This document shows, piece after piece, positions 22,898 to 33,102 of a stretch of DNA of 64,000 bases (within the stretch, counting starts at the first letter, position 1; every line of letters starts with the position of its first letter). The notes under the pieces were generated by a model that worked only from the letters and a program-made list of their open reading frames with translations, had not been told where the DNA came from and ran no database searches. Where the stretch lies: contig NZ_JAHCSG010000001.1 in NCBI RefSeq assembly GCF_018474015.1, forward strand, positions 62,001 to 126,000. The letters are read 5' to 3'. This DNA comes from Williamsia sp. CHRR-6. GTDB lineage: Bacteria; Actinomycetota; Actinomycetes; Mycobacteriales; Mycobacteriaceae. Both the position numbers and the translations under genes were made by a program.

Positions 22898-24208
22898 TCA
22901 CCGGTTCTGACCGTCGAGGTGACGCGCATGGTCGGTCACCACCGCGGCGATGCCGGCGACGATGGTGTCGATGTCGGCGTCGGTGCAGACGAACGGCGGC
23001 ATGGTGTAGACCAGCGCGCCGAACGGTCGCAGCCACGCCCCCGCCGCCGTCGCGGCCGCAGTGGCTCGTTCCATGTCGGCCGGGGAGTCGAGTTGCACCA
23101 CACCGATGGCTCCGAGAACGCGAACGTCGGCGACGCCGGGACGGTCGCGCAGCGGTTCGAGACCGGCACGCAGGCGCGTCTCGATGCCCCGCACCCGGGT
23201 CCGCCAATCGTCGGCGAGCAGCAGGTCGATCGAGGCCTGCGACACCGCACAGGCCAACGGGTTGGCCATGAACGTCGGGCCGTGCGCCAGCACGCCCATG
23301 CTCCCGCCGCTGATGGCGGTGGCGATCTCGCTCGTGCAGAGCGTGGCCGCCAGGCTGAGGTATCCACCGGTCAGCGCCTTGCCCACACACATGATGTCGG
23401 GGGTGACCCCGGCGTGATCGGCCGCGAACAGCTCTCCGGTGCGACCGAACCCGGTGGCGATCTCGTCGAAGATCAACAACACCGCGTTCTCGTCACAGAT
23501 CCGACGTAGCGCACGCAGCGTATCGGGCTGGTGAAAGCGCATACCACCGGCGCCCTGCACGATCGGCTCGACGATCACCGCCGCCACCTCGTGCGCGTGC
23601 TCCACCACCATGCGCTCGAGTTCGGCGACGTAGTCCTCGTCGTGTCGCGGCGGCGGCGCAGGCGCGAACAGGTGCTCGGGCAGCACCCCGGTCCACGCCG
23701 AGTGCATGCCGCCGTCTGGATCGCACACGCTCATCGGGGTGAAGGTGTCGCCGTGGTAGCCGCCGCGCCAGGTGAGCAGCCGCGTGCGATCGATCCCCTG
23801 ACCGCGCCAGAACTGCAACGCCGTCTTGACGGCCACCTCGACCGCCACCGACCCGGAGTCGCTGAAGAACACGTGAGCCAGGCCCTGCGGGGTGAGATCG
23901 ACCAGCGTGCGCGCCAGCCGTGCCGCGGGCTCATGGGTGAGCCCACCGAACATCACATGCGACATCGACTGCAGTTGGGTGGTGACCGCGGCGTCGAGTA
24001 CCGGATGCGCGTACCCGTGGATGGCCGCCCACCACGAGCTCATCCCGTCGACCAACTCGGTGCCGTCGGCCAGGTGAAGCCGGACGCCCTGCGCGGAGGT
24101 GACCACCAGCGGCGCGGGGCGCCGTGCGGGCAGCGAGCCATAGGGATGCCAGATGAGGTCGGCATCGATCGCGGCGATCTCGGACGGGGTGAGACGAGGT
24201 GCAGACAT
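22898..24208 (-). CDS. bioA: Adenosylmethionine-8-amino-7-oxononanoate aminotransferase
   Basis: BioA uses S-adenosylmethionine as amino donor to make 7,8-diaminopelargonate. The 436-residue class III aminotransferase has [55 protein letters not shown] and the PLP lysine of [17 protein letters not shown], matching the BioA subfamily. The start is ATG 24208; a GTG directly before it is also possible, and no strong Shine-Dalgarno is present. It is the first gene of the biotin operon. Confidence 0.96.
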   Translation of the reverse strand: MSAPRLTPSEIAAIDADLIWHPYGSLPARRPAPLVVTSAQGVRLHLADGTELVDGMSSWWAAIHGYAHPVLDAAVTTQLQSMSHVMFGGLTHEPAARLARTLVDLTPQGLAHVFFSDSGSVAVEVAVKTALQFWRGQGIDRTRLLTWRGGYHGDTFTPMSVCDPDGGMHSAWTGVLPEHLFAPAPPPRHDEDYVAELERMVVEHAHEVAAVIVEPIVQGAGGMRFHQPDTLRALRRICDENAVLLIFDEIATGFGRTGELFAADHAGVTPDIMCVGKALTGGYLSLAATLCTSEIATAISGGSMGVLAHGPTFMANPLACAVSQASIDLLLADDWRTRVRGIETRLRAGLEPLRDRPGVADVRVLGAIGVVQLDSPADMERATAAATAAGAWLRPFGALVYTMPPFVCTDADIDTIVAGIAAVVTDHARHLDGQNR

Positions 24209-24555
24209 CACCGGCCACGGTAATCGCCGCCATCGGTCACCGACATCGCCGCCATCGGCGACGACGTGACTCCCGCCGAGGCCACGACCGGGGCGCGCGC
24301 CGCGCCGAGTCGGAGCACTGCACACGCAGTCCGGCCGAGTAATCTCTCGATTGCCAGCGTCGGCGGATCGGTGGAGACCACCCGCGGTATTCGCCGCCCG
24401 GCCGTGGTCTCCCGAGCCAGGAACCGGCCACCGAGGTGCCTGGGGCGCGACGGCCCCTGACGCAAACAGGCCCAGCCGCAAACAGGCCCAGCCGCAACGG
24501 GCCCTGACGCAACCAGCCCTGACGCGACGACAATTTCTGAATCGAGCACAGCGAC
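24209..24555. other. Divergent bioA / acyltransferase intergenic region
   Basis: This 347-base region must hold the promoters of bioA (minus) and the acyltransferase (plus). It includes a duplicated CGCCGCCATCGG (24226-24260) near bioA and a degenerate tandem repeat at 24452-24528. I found no clear biotin-repressor dyad or -10/-35 pair. Confidence 0.4.
24452..24528. repeat. Five degenerate 13-17 bp tandem units
   Basis: Units of the form GGCCCxGxCGCAAACA recur five times (24452, 24469, 24485, 24499, 24516), with lengths of 13-17 bases, just upstream of the acyltransferase start. Confidence 0.7.
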
Positions 24556-26745
24556 GTGGTGACCGCACCCACCCGACCGACCGCGTCGGCACATGCGCGT
24601 CGGGGCGCGGGCGGCCACCGGCGCGATCTCGACGGGTTGCGCGGCATCGCGATCGTGTTGGTGGCGTGTTTTCACATCTGGTTCGGCCGGGTGTCGGGAG
24701 GCGTGGACGTCTTCCTCACCCTGTCGGGGTACTTCTTCGTCGGTTCTCTTCTGCGTCACACGATCTCGTCGCTGAACCAGCAACCGTCCGGGTGGCCGCA
24801 ATTGCTCTCGGCGGTGAACCCGGGGCCTCGATTGGTCCGGTTGGTGCGTCGGCTGCTGCCGGGTCTGATCGTGGTGTTGGTGGCGATCACCGTGTTGACC
24901 GTGGAGGCGTTGCCGCGCACCCGATGGATGCCCACCTTCCACGAGGTGGTCGCGTCGGCGCTGTACTACCAGAACTGGTTCCTGGCCTTGAACTCCGAGG
25001 ACTACGCCGCGGCGAGCTCGGCGAACAGTCCGCTGCAGCACCTGTGGTCGATGTCGGTGCAGGGACAGTTCTTCGTGGTGACGCTGGTCAGTGCCCTCGC
25101 CCTGACCGGTGTGCTCTCCGGCGCGGCGCAGCTGCCGGTGCTGCAGCGCTTCGGTGTCCTGCGACGCGAGAGCGTGATCCGGGCAGTCGTCGGGGTGGCG
25201 ATCGCAGCGGTGGCGGCGGTGTCGTTCGCGTGGGCGACCCACCGGATGTCGATCAACCAACCGTTCAACTACTACGACACGATCGCGCGTACCTGGGAGC
25301 CGCTGGCCGGTGGCCTCCTCGCCGTGTACACCCCCCGCCTGCGGGTGCCACTCGCGCTGCGTACCGGCATGATCGCGGTCGCGCTCGGGGTGATCGTCAG
25401 CTGCGGGTTCTGGATCGACGGCGTGGACTCCTACCCGGGCCCCTGGGCGCTGGTCCCGGTGTCGGCGACCCTCATCATCATCTGGGCCGGGGCGCAGGCA
25501 CCGGACACCGCGCAACGTTCGCCGATGACCGCACTGCTGGCCGGTCGGGTGACCGTGTGGTTGGGGTCGATCTCCTACGCGTTGTATCTGTGGCACTGGC
25601 CGTTGCTGATCTTCTACCTGGCCCACCGCGGGATCGACCATGCCTCGTTCGTCGAGGGTCTCGGGATCCTCGTGGTGTCGATCGGGGCGGCGTGGATCAC
25701 CACCGTCTGCGTGGAGAAGCCGTTGCGGGCTCCGTCATCGGCGGCCGGTTCGACCGGCACCCACCGAGCCCGGTCGAGTGTGCGGTGGCGCCGTGCATAC
25801 CCGGTGCTGCTCACCGTCTGCCTCGTCGCCGCCACCGTGACATGCGGCGTCGGTATCCGCGCCTGGGAGCGCCATGTCGACCGGATCGTGGTGAACACCG
25901 CCGCCCTGGACCCGGAGGTGTATCCCGGTGCCCGCGCCTTCTTCGACGGTGTTCCGGTTCCCCGCGTGGATCCCGTGCCCGAGGCGTTGGCCGTGGTCAA
26001 GGACCTGCCCGCCACCGTTCGCGACGGCAACATCAGCAACTTCACCGACCCGACCATCCGGGTGGGCGTGTACGGCGACCCGACGGCCACACGCACCATC
26101 GCGCTGGCCGGTGGTTCGCATGCCGAGTACTGGATCACCGCACTCGACCTGATCGGAAAGATCCAGCACTTCCGGGTGACGACGTACCTGAAGTTCGGAT
26201 GCCCACTGTCAAGCGACCCCGCACCGGTGGTCAACGGGGTGCCCTACCCGCAGTGTGGTGATTGGGTGAACCGCGTGATGGACCGGATCATCGCCGATCG
26301 TCCCGATGCGGTGTTCACCAACACCACCCGGCCCCGCGACGGCGTCGTCGGGGAATGGGTGCCACCGGATTACCTACCCATCCTGGACCGATTCGATCGG
26401 GCCGGGATCCCCATCCTCGGTGTGCGCGACAGTGTGTGGCCGCACAGCGCCACCGGCCCGATCGACACGCCCACCTGCCTGGCCGGCGGGGGCACCGCAC
26501 GCAGTTGTGGGACCACCCGCGCGAGCGCGTACGACGAAGTCAACCCGACTCTCGCGCTGGTCAGCCGCTTTCGGATGCTCAAGCCGATCGATCTGTCCAA
26601 CGGCTGGTGCGACCGCTCGTTCTGCCCGGCGGTGGTGGGCAACATCAGCGTGTACCGCGACTGGCACCACCTCAGCGCGACATTCGTGCGCAGCTTGGCC
26701 CCGGAACTGCAGCGTCAACTGCGCGCCGCGCTGCCGTGGGCGTGA
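24556..26745 (+). CDS. Membrane acyltransferase 3 fused to an SGNH domain
   Basis: This 729-residue protein combines an acyltransferase-3 membrane domain (about 20-395, roughly ten helices) with a C-terminal SGNH-like extracytoplasmic domain (about 490-725), the OafA/YrhL-type fusion that O-acylates cell-surface sugars or lipids. [16 protein letters not shown] near the start carries the catalytic His, and [12 protein letters not shown] is typical of the family. The SGNH part shows AGGSHAEYW (Ser) and DWHHLS (Asp-His). The start is GTG 24556 or 24559. The target glycan is unknown. In M. tuberculosis other genes fill the bioA-treX interval. Confidence 0.87.
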   Translation: MVTAPTRPTASAHARRGAGGHRRDLDGLRGIAIVLVACFHIWFGRVSGGVDVFLTLSGYFFVGSLLRHTISSLNQQPSGWPQLLSAVNPGPRLVRLVRRLLPGLIVVLVAITVLTVEALPRTRWMPTFHEVVASALYYQNWFLALNSEDYAAASSANSPLQHLWSMSVQGQFFVVTLVSALALTGVLSGAAQLPVLQRFGVLRRESVIRAVVGVAIAAVAAVSFAWATHRMSINQPFNYYDTIARTWEPLAGGLLAVYTPRLRVPLALRTGMIAVALGVIVSCGFWIDGVDSYPGPWALVPVSATLIIIWAGAQAPDTAQRSPMTALLAGRVTVWLGSISYALYLWHWPLLIFYLAHRGIDHASFVEGLGILVVSIGAAWITTVCVEKPLRAPSSAAGSTGTHRARSSVRWRRAYPVLLTVCLVAATVTCGVGIRAWERHVDRIVVNTAALDPEVYPGARAFFDGVPVPRVDPVPEALAVVKDLPATVRDGNISNFTDPTIRVGVYGDPTATRTIALAGGSHAEYWITALDLIGKIQHFRVTTYLKFGCPLSSDPAPVVNGVPYPQCGDWVNRVMDRIIADRPDAVFTNTTRPRDGVVGEWVPPDYLPILDRFDRAGIPILGVRDSVWPHSATGPIDTPTCLAGGGTARSCGTTRASAYDEVNPTLALVSRFRMLKPIDLSNGWCDRSFCPAVVGNISVYRDWHHLSATFVRSLAPELQRQLRAALPWA

Positions 26746-26774
26746 GCGTGGCGTTCGGACTGAGAGCGCCACGC
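26746..26774. terminator. 8-bp inverted repeat after the acyltransferase gene
   Basis: GCGTGGCG and CGCCACGC flank a 13-base loop, starting one base past the stop codon. It may end upstream transcription, but it also covers the -35 region of the downstream promoter, so a regulatory role is equally possible. Confidence 0.4.
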
Positions 26775-26788
26775 CGGGCGACTAGGGT
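26760..26788 (+). promoter_or_regulatory. Candidate glgX promoter
   Basis: CTGAGA (26760-26765) and TAGGGT (26783-26788) are spaced by 17 bases. Transcription would begin at about 26794, exactly on an ATG that opens a seven-codon ORF. Confidence 0.45.
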
Positions 26789-26793
26789 TGCCT

Positions 26794-26818
26794 CATGACG
26801 TCGCGAGAGCACGAATGA
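26794..26818 (+). CDS. Putative leaderless seven-residue upstream ORF of glgX
   Basis: ATG ACG TCG CGA GAG CAC GAA TGA encodes MTSREHE. Its ATG sits five bases after the predicted -10 box, so it would be read as a leaderless ORF, and its stop overlaps the glgX ATG as ATGA. This would couple glgX translation to a tiny upstream ORF, as reported for many mycobacterial leaderless sORFs. There is no protein-level evidence. Confidence 0.4.
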
Positions 26819-29271
26819 CCACAGCGCCCAGCGCAGGGCCGGAACCCACCGACCCGAAGGTCACCGACGCACCTGGTTCAGACACCTCTGCCACGCCGCT
26901 GATGGTGTGGCCCGGGACGGCCTACCCGTTGGGGGCCACGTTTGACGGTGCCGGGACCAATTTCTCGCTGTTCTCCGAGGTGGCCACCGCAGTCGAGCTG
27001 TGCCTGATCTCCGACGAGGGCACCGAGACCCGGATCCGCCTCGAGGAGGTGGACGGTTTCGTATGGCACTGCTATCTGCCTGCCGTCGCGCCTGGACAGC
27101 GCTACGGGTTTCGCGTCCACGGCCCCTACGACCCGGACCGCGGATTGCGTTGCGACCCATCCAAACTGCTACTCGACCCGTATGGGAAATCGTTTCACGG
27201 ACACTTCGACGGCGATCGGTCGTTGTACTCCTACCCCATCGATCTGCCCGACATCGAGACCGACGGCGACGCAGGATCGAGCGATGTGGAGCCGACCAGT
27301 GTCGAGGCGGTCGATGGCCCCGGTTCCCACGTCACCGGAACCGACACCCACGCCACCACCCAGACCGAGACGGTCGACGCCGAATCCACCGACGCCGAAT
27401 CCACCGAGGCCGATCTCCCCGAGTCCGGTACCAAGATCGCCGCCACCCCAGCCGAATCCGCGGGGACCATGAGCCTCGAGGAGGCCGAGACCCTGCCGGT
27501 GGAACCGGAGCGTCCGGAGCTGCCCGGCCTGGACTCGTTGGGCCACACGATGGTCTCGGTGGTGATCAACCCCTTCTTCGACTGGCAGAACGATCGTGCA
27601 CCCAACCGCCCGTACCACGAGACGGTGATCTACGAAGCGCACGTGAAGGGCATGACCGCAACACATCCCGATGTGCCCGAGCAACTACGCGGCACCTATG
27701 CGGGGCTGGCCCACCCGTCGATCATCAACCACCTCAAGGGTCTTGGTGTCACCGCCATCGAGCTGATGCCGGTGCATCAGTTCATGCACGATCAGACCCT
27801 GCTCGACCAAGGGCTGCGAAACTACTGGGGGTACAACAGTTTCGGGTTCCTGGCACCACACGCCGACTACGCCATCCGCGGCCAGCTGGGAAATCAGGTG
27901 GCCGAGTTCAAGACTATGGTGCGGGCGTATCACGACGCAGGCATCGAGGTGATCCTCGACGTCGTCTACAACCACACCGCCGAGGGCAACCACCTGGGAC
28001 CGACCATCTCGTTGCGGGGTATAGACAACGCCGCCTACTACCGCCTCGTCGACGGCGATCCGGCGATGTACATGGACTACACCGGAACCGGCAACAGCCT
28101 CAACGCCCGCCATCCCCACACTCTGCAGCTGATCATGGACTCGCTGCGGTACTGGGTGCTGGAGATGCACGTCGACGGGTTCCGTTTCGACCTCGCCTCC
28201 ACCCTGGCCCGCGAACTGCACGACGTGGACAAGCTCTCGGCGTTCTTCGACCTGGTGCAACAGGATCCGGTGGTCAGCCAGGTCAAGCTGATCGCCGAGC
28301 CCTGGGACGTCGGTGAGGGCGGGTACCAGGTGGGCAACTTCCCGGGCCTGTGGACCGAGTGGAACGGCAAGTACCGCGACACCGTCCGCGACTACTGGCG
28401 GGGCGAGCCGGCCACGTTGGGCGAGTTCGCATCCCGGCTCACCGGGTCGTCGGACCTGTACGAGGCGACCGGTCGCCGGCCCAGTGCCAGCATCAACTTC
28501 GTCATCGCCCACGACGGATTCACCCTACGAGACCTGGTGTCGTACAACGAGAAACACAACGAGGCCAACGGCGAGGGCAACCGCGACGGCGAAAGCCACA
28601 ACCGGTCGTGGAACTGCGGGGTGGAAGGCCCCACCGACGATCCGGCGGTCGAGGCGCTGCGGGCGCGCCAACAGCGCAACATCCTGGCCACCCTGGCCTT
28701 GAGTCAAGGCACCCCGATGATCGCCCACGGCGACGAGATGGGCCGAACCCAGTTGGGCAACAACAACGTCTACTGCCAGGACTCTGCTCTGTCGTGGATG
28801 GACTGGACCTTGGCGCAGACCAACGCCGACCTCGTCGAGTTCACCCGTCGCGCCTTCAAGCTGCGACGCCAGCATCCGGTGTTCCGTCGGCGCCGGTTCT
28901 TCGCCGGGCGTCCCATCCGCTCGGGCGATCAGGTCCGCGACATCGCCTGGCTCACCCCGTCGGCGCAGGAGATGACCGAGGCCGACTGGGACAGTGGATT
29001 CGGCAAGAGCCTGGCGGTGTATCTGAACGGCAACGGGATTCGCGAGAAGAATGCCCAGGGAAGCAAGGTGGTCGACGACAGTTTTCTCATGCTGTTCAAC
29101 GCCCACCATGAGCCGATCGACTTCGTGGTACCCGGCGACTCCTACGGGTCGCACTGGGTGGGCGCACTCGACACCGCCACCGCCACCGGGAGCACCGAGG
29201 TGACTGCGTCGAGCGGGGCGACCGTGCGGGTGCGTGAGCGCTCGTTGCTGGTGTTACGCGCGCCCCGCTGA
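26815..29271 (+). CDS. glgX: Glycogen debranching enzyme GlgX/TreX
   Basis: GlgX hydrolyses alpha-1,6 branches, supplying linear maltodextrin to TreY/TreZ for trehalose. The 818-residue protein has an N-terminal CBM48-like domain, then a GH13 barrel with DVVYNHTAEG, nucleophile Asp in VDGFRFDLAS, acid Glu in LIAEPWDVG and VIAHDGFTL. Between residues about 145 and 240 it carries an acidic, Thr/Glu/Ser-rich insertion (including DAEST repeats) before VVINPFFDW, which normal GlgX proteins lack. ATG 26815 follows GAGAG. The stop overlaps the treY ATG by one base. Confidence 0.94.
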   Translation: MTTAPSAGPEPTDPKVTDAPGSDTSATPLMVWPGTAYPLGATFDGAGTNFSLFSEVATAVELCLISDEGTETRIRLEEVDGFVWHCYLPAVAPGQRYGFRVHGPYDPDRGLRCDPSKLLLDPYGKSFHGHFDGDRSLYSYPIDLPDIETDGDAGSSDVEPTSVEAVDGPGSHVTGTDTHATTQTETVDAESTDAESTEADLPESGTKIAATPAESAGTMSLEEAETLPVEPERPELPGLDSLGHTMVSVVINPFFDWQNDRAPNRPYHETVIYEAHVKGMTATHPDVPEQLRGTYAGLAHPSIINHLKGLGVTAIELMPVHQFMHDQTLLDQGLRNYWGYNSFGFLAPHADYAIRGQLGNQVAEFKTMVRAYHDAGIEVILDVVYNHTAEGNHLGPTISLRGIDNAAYYRLVDGDPAMYMDYTGTGNSLNARHPHTLQLIMDSLRYWVLEMHVDGFRFDLASTLARELHDVDKLSAFFDLVQQDPVVSQVKLIAEPWDVGEGGYQVGNFPGLWTEWNGKYRDTVRDYWRGEPATLGEFASRLTGSSDLYEATGRRPSASINFVIAHDGFTLRDLVSYNEKHNEANGEGNRDGESHNRSWNCGVEGPTDDPAVEALRARQQRNILATLALSQGTPMIAHGDEMGRTQLGNNNVYCQDSALSWMDWTLAQTNADLVEFTRRAFKLRRQHPVFRRRRFFAGRPIRSGDQVRDIAWLTPSAQEMTEADWDSGFGKSLAVYLNGNGIREKNAQGSKVVDDSFLMLFNAHHEPIDFVVPGDSYGSHWVGALDTATATGSTEVTASSGATVRVRERSLLVLRAPR
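27376..27405. repeat. 15-bp tandem duplication in the GlgX insertion
   Basis: GACGCCGAATCCACC occurs twice in succession, encoding DAEST x2 inside the acidic insertion. Confidence 0.9.
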
Positions 29272-31610
29272 TGCGCCCGATCCACGCCACCTATCGGGTG
29301 CAGTTGCACGCCGGGTTCACCTTTGCCGACGCCACCGCGATACTTCCCCATCTGCAGCGCCTGGGAGTGAGTCACCTGTACCTGTCGCCCATCGGGACTG
29401 CGATGGGCGGCTCGACCCATGGCTACGACTGGATCCCACCGGTCGAGGTGGCTGCCGTCCTCGGTGGAATCGAGGGTCTGCGGGCGCTGCGGACCGCAGG
29501 CCGCGACCACGACATCGGCCTGATCGTCGACATCGTGCCCAACCACACCGGGATCGACGATCCCCGCCAGAACATCTGGTGGTGGGATGTGTTGGGCAAC
29601 GGTGAGGCCTCTCCCTACGCCGACTACTTCGACATCGACTGGGCGCCGGACAACGGGGCCGACGGCGCGATCGCTCTGCCGGTCCTGGGCTCGGCGGACG
29701 ACCTGGCGGCCCTGTCGTTCGCCGAGGGTCCAAACGGGACAACGGAACTGGCCTTCTACGACCACCGGTTCCCCTTGGCGGCGGGTACCGACACCAGTGA
29801 TCCGATCCGCGCCCACGATGCCCAGCACTATCGGCTGGTGCCGTGGGACAGCGGGGTGATCGGATACCGCCGGTTCTTCGCGGTGAACGGTCTGGCCGCG
29901 CTGCGACAGGAAGATCCTCGGGTCTACGACGCCACGCACATCATGCTGCGTCGGCTGATCGCCGAGGATCTCATCGACGGTGTGCGCGTGGATCACCCCG
30001 ACGGTCTCACCGATCCGGTCGGATACCTGACCCGCCTGCGCGCCGACATCGGCCCGGATCGACTGCTGTGGATCGAGAAGGTGCTCGCCGTCGAGGAGGA
30101 TCTCGATCCGGCGCTGCCGGTCGACGGCACCACCGGCTACGACGCCCTGCGGGTCCTCGACGGCGTGTTCGTCGACTCCGACGCCGAATCGGCGTTCGGT
30201 GAGGTGCACCGGCAGTGGACGGGAAACGACGGTGGGGCAACGTGGTTGGCCGAACACGAACACCAGGCGAAGCTGCAGACGCTCGCCGAGATGTTTCCCG
30301 CCGAACGCGCGCGGCTGATCCGATCGGTCCTGCAGGCCGCCCGCGATGACGGACACCTCGATCCCGCCGGCGTGCACCTGGGCGACCTCACCGAGGCCGT
30401 CGGGCAGGTCGTGGCCACCCTCGGGGTGTATCGAGCCGATTACCCCAGTCTGCGAGCGCGCTTGGACACCACCATCGCCCAGGTCGGCGACCGGATGCCA
30501 GGCCTGCGCCCGGCCCTACGGATGATCGCGCGCGCGGTGGGCGACGAGGGTGAGGCGTCGCAGCGGCTGGCGCAGGTCGGCGGCGCCACCACCGCCAAGA
30601 GCGTGGAGGACTACCTGTTCTATCGCACCGCGCGCCTGGTCAGCCTGCAGGAGGTGGGCGGAGACCCCGGTCGTTTCGGGGTGGAGGTGGCAGAGTTCCA
30701 CGCGTTCAACGTGGCCCGGTCACGAGACTGGCCGTCGGCGATGACCACCCTGTCGACCCACGACACCAAACGCGGTGAGGACGTACGCAGCCGCATCGCC
30801 CTGCTCACCCATCACCCGGATCGTTGGCGGTCGTTGACCGACACGCTGCGCACTGCGACCGACGCCGGGGTGCTCGGCGAGATCGAGGGCACCACCGCAC
30901 TGCTGTTGCTGCAGAACATGATCGGGGTGTGGCCCGCTCAAGGCGGCGTGGACGCGCCACGGCGTCGACGGCTACACGACTACGCCACCAAGGCGGCCCG
31001 GGAAGCGGGCATCATCACCGCCTGGACTGCGGTGGACGCCGCAGCCGAAGCCGCGATGCACGCCTGGATCGACGCGGTGATCGACGGCCCGGTGGGCGCC
31101 GAGGTGAGCCGACTGGTCACCGATCTGGGTCCTGAGATCGAGCGAACGAGTGTGGCCCACAAGGTTCTCAGCCTCCTCGTCCCCGGCGTCCCCGACGTGT
31201 ACCAGGGCACCGAATGGTTTGAGGACAGCCTGGTCGACCCGGACAACCGTCGACCGGTCGACGTCTCGGCGAGCCCAGAGGTCAAGACCAGCGCGGTGCG
31301 CACCGCCCTGTCGGTGCGCCGCGCCCATCCCGAATCCTTCGGTGCCGCAGACAGTTATCGGCCACTCGCCGCTCGTGGCCGACAGGCACATCGGGTCATC
31401 GCGTTCCTGCGGGGCACCGACGTCGTGGTGATCACCTCCTGCCTACCGACCCTCGACCCCGACGACGACACCGCCGTCGACCTGCCACCGGGAAGGTGGC
31501 GACTGGTCGGGGCCACTGATCACCCCGAGCTGTCCGGATCGGCTCAGGTGTCGACGGTGTTGTGCGACAGGGCCGTTGCGTTGCTCGAGACGATCACGCC
31601 GAATCCTTGA
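29271..31610 (+). CDS. treY: Maltooligosyl trehalose synthase
   Basis: TreY isomerises the reducing-end glucose of maltodextrins to an alpha,alpha-1,1 bond. The 779-residue GH13 protein begins IHATYRVQLHAGFTFADA and has VDIVPNHTG, nucleophile Asp in DGVRVDHPDGLTDP, Glu in LLWIEKVL and LSTHDTKRGEDVR. GVPDVYQGTEWFEDSLVDPDNRRPVD is diagnostic of TreY. The ATG overlaps the glgX stop (TGATG). Its last 17 bases overlap the 3' end of the convergent polyol dehydrogenase gene. The next enzyme, treZ, lies 10 kb away. Confidence 0.96.
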   Translation: MRPIHATYRVQLHAGFTFADATAILPHLQRLGVSHLYLSPIGTAMGGSTHGYDWIPPVEVAAVLGGIEGLRALRTAGRDHDIGLIVDIVPNHTGIDDPRQNIWWWDVLGNGEASPYADYFDIDWAPDNGADGAIALPVLGSADDLAALSFAEGPNGTTELAFYDHRFPLAAGTDTSDPIRAHDAQHYRLVPWDSGVIGYRRFFAVNGLAALRQEDPRVYDATHIMLRRLIAEDLIDGVRVDHPDGLTDPVGYLTRLRADIGPDRLLWIEKVLAVEEDLDPALPVDGTTGYDALRVLDGVFVDSDAESAFGEVHRQWTGNDGGATWLAEHEHQAKLQTLAEMFPAERARLIRSVLQAARDDGHLDPAGVHLGDLTEAVGQVVATLGVYRADYPSLRARLDTTIAQVGDRMPGLRPALRMIARAVGDEGEASQRLAQVGGATTAKSVEDYLFYRTARLVSLQEVGGDPGRFGVEVAEFHAFNVARSRDWPSAMTTLSTHDTKRGEDVRSRIALLTHHPDRWRSLTDTLRTATDAGVLGEIEGTTALLLLQNMIGVWPAQGGVDAPRRRRLHDYATKAAREAGIITAWTAVDAAAEAAMHAWIDAVIDGPVGAEVSRLVTDLGPEIERTSVAHKVLSLLVPGVPDVYQGTEWFEDSLVDPDNRRPVDVSASPEVKTSAVRTALSVRRAHPESFGAADSYRPLAARGRQAHRVIAFLRGTDVVVITSCLPTLDPDDDTAVDLPPGRWRLVGATDHPELSGSAQVSTVLCDRAVALLETITPNP

Positions 31611-33102
31611 GCAGCTCGTCCACCATCGCGCGGACACCCACCGTCCGCAGGCGCGCCAGCGCCCAGGTGTAGGGCTCGACGAACCCCGGTCGCTGGGCCA
31701 AGTCGCCGAACAGATCCGGGACCGACACGAAGGCCAGCGGCTCGTCGCGACTGCGTCGAGCCAACGGCACCAGCAGATCTCGCCGCTGATCGACGATCTC
31801 GATCGGTTCACCCTGCTCGTCGACGCCCTCGGCATATCGGGTCCAGGCCGCGATCACCGCCGCAGCGAATCGCACCGACCCGCCGGCATCGAGGCGCTGC
31901 GCCACCACCGGGACCAACCACTGCGGTATGCGGTCTGAGGATTCGGCGCACAACCGCGCGATGGTGTCGCCGATGGCGGGGTTGGCGAATCGCTCGATCA
32001 GCGTGTCGATGTATACGTCGAGGTCCACACCGGGAACCGCGGCCAGCGTCGGACGTCCCTCCTGCTGCATGTACGCACGTAACAGCCTCTGCACCAACGG
32101 ATCCGCGGTGGCCTCGTCGACCTTGCGGTAGCCCATCAGGTAGCCGACGTAGCACAGCGTCTGATGCCCGGCGTTGAGCAACCGCAGCTTCATCAGCTCA
32201 TACGGCGCGACGTCGGTCACCATCTGCACCCCCACCGCCTCGAAGGCCGGGCGCCCGGCGGAGAAGTCGTCTTCGAGAACCCACTGGGTGAACGGCTCGG
32301 CCACCACCGGCCACCGGTCGATCACACCGGTTCGGGCGGCCACCTCGTCGGCGAGGTCGGTCGGTGTGGCGGGGGTGATGCGGTCGACCATCGAGTTGGG
32401 GAAGCTGGTGTGCAGCTGCATCCATTCGGCCAGGGCAGGCTCCTGTGCTCGCGCGAAGGCCGTGAACACCCGCCTGGCCATGTGCCCGTTGCCGGGAATG
32501 TTGTCGCACGACATCACCGTGAAGGATGCGATGCCGCGGGCGCGACGCCGCCGCAGGGCCTCGGTGATCAGTCCGAACGTGGTGCGCGGGATCGCGTTCG
32601 GGACGAGATCGGCGGCCACGTCCGGCGCCGAGAGGTCGAACTCGCCGGTGGCACCGGAGATGTTGTACCCACCCTCGGTGACGGTCAGCGAGACGATGCG
32701 CGTGGTGGGTGCCGCCAGCGTCTCGATGACTTGCTCCGGATCGTCGGGGGCGAAGAGATAGTCCACGATCGACCCGATGACCGAGGTCTCGACCACGCCG
32801 TCGGGGTGTTTGAGGGTCAACGTGTAGAGCCCGTCTTGGGGCACCAGCGCGTCACGCATCCGCGCATCGCCCGGAAGCACACCGACGCCGCAGATCGACC
32901 ACGGCGGCAACGGTGTCGCGGCGAGGAGACGATCGACGTACATCGCCTGATGCGCCCGATGGAACCCTCCGACCCCGAAGTGGACCATGCCACAGGGGTT
33001 CTGGCGCCTTCGGTAGGTCGGAACGGCGATCGAACCGATCTGGGGCAGATGCGCCTCGTCGAGGCGGACCGGCGAGGACATGTCACCCACGGCCTGGGTC
33101 AT
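31594..33102 (-). CDS. Mannitol dehydrogenase-family polyol dehydrogenase
   Basis: This 502-residue long-chain polyol dehydrogenase (mannitol 2-dehydrogenase / arabitol 4-dehydrogenase family) oxidises sugar alcohols to ketoses with NAD. It shows HFGVGGFHRAHQAMY near residue 42 for nucleotide binding, SCDNIPGNG and the KLRLLNAGHQTLCYVGYL catalytic block whose Lys is the general base. With a xylulokinase in the cluster, D-arabitol to D-xylulose or D-mannitol to D-fructose are the likely reactions. ATG 33102 overlaps the upstream dehydrogenase stop (ATGA). The 3' end overlaps treY by 17 bases in opposite orientation. Confidence 0.9.
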   Translation of the reverse strand: MTQAVGDMSSPVRLDEAHLPQIGSIAVPTYRRRQNPCGMVHFGVGGFHRAHQAMYVDRLLAATPLPPWSICGVGVLPGDARMRDALVPQDGLYTLTLKHPDGVVETSVIGSIVDYLFAPDDPEQVIETLAAPTTRIVSLTVTEGGYNISGATGEFDLSAPDVAADLVPNAIPRTTFGLITEALRRRRARGIASFTVMSCDNIPGNGHMARRVFTAFARAQEPALAEWMQLHTSFPNSMVDRITPATPTDLADEVAARTGVIDRWPVVAEPFTQWVLEDDFSAGRPAFEAVGVQMVTDVAPYELMKLRLLNAGHQTLCYVGYLMGYRKVDEATADPLVQRLLRAYMQQEGRPTLAAVPGVDLDVYIDTLIERFANPAIGDTIARLCAESSDRIPQWLVPVVAQRLDAGGSVRFAAAVIAAWTRYAEGVDEQGEPIEIVDQRRDLLVPLARRSRDEPLAFVSVPDLFGDLAQRPGFVEPYTWALARLRTVGVRAMVDELLKDSA

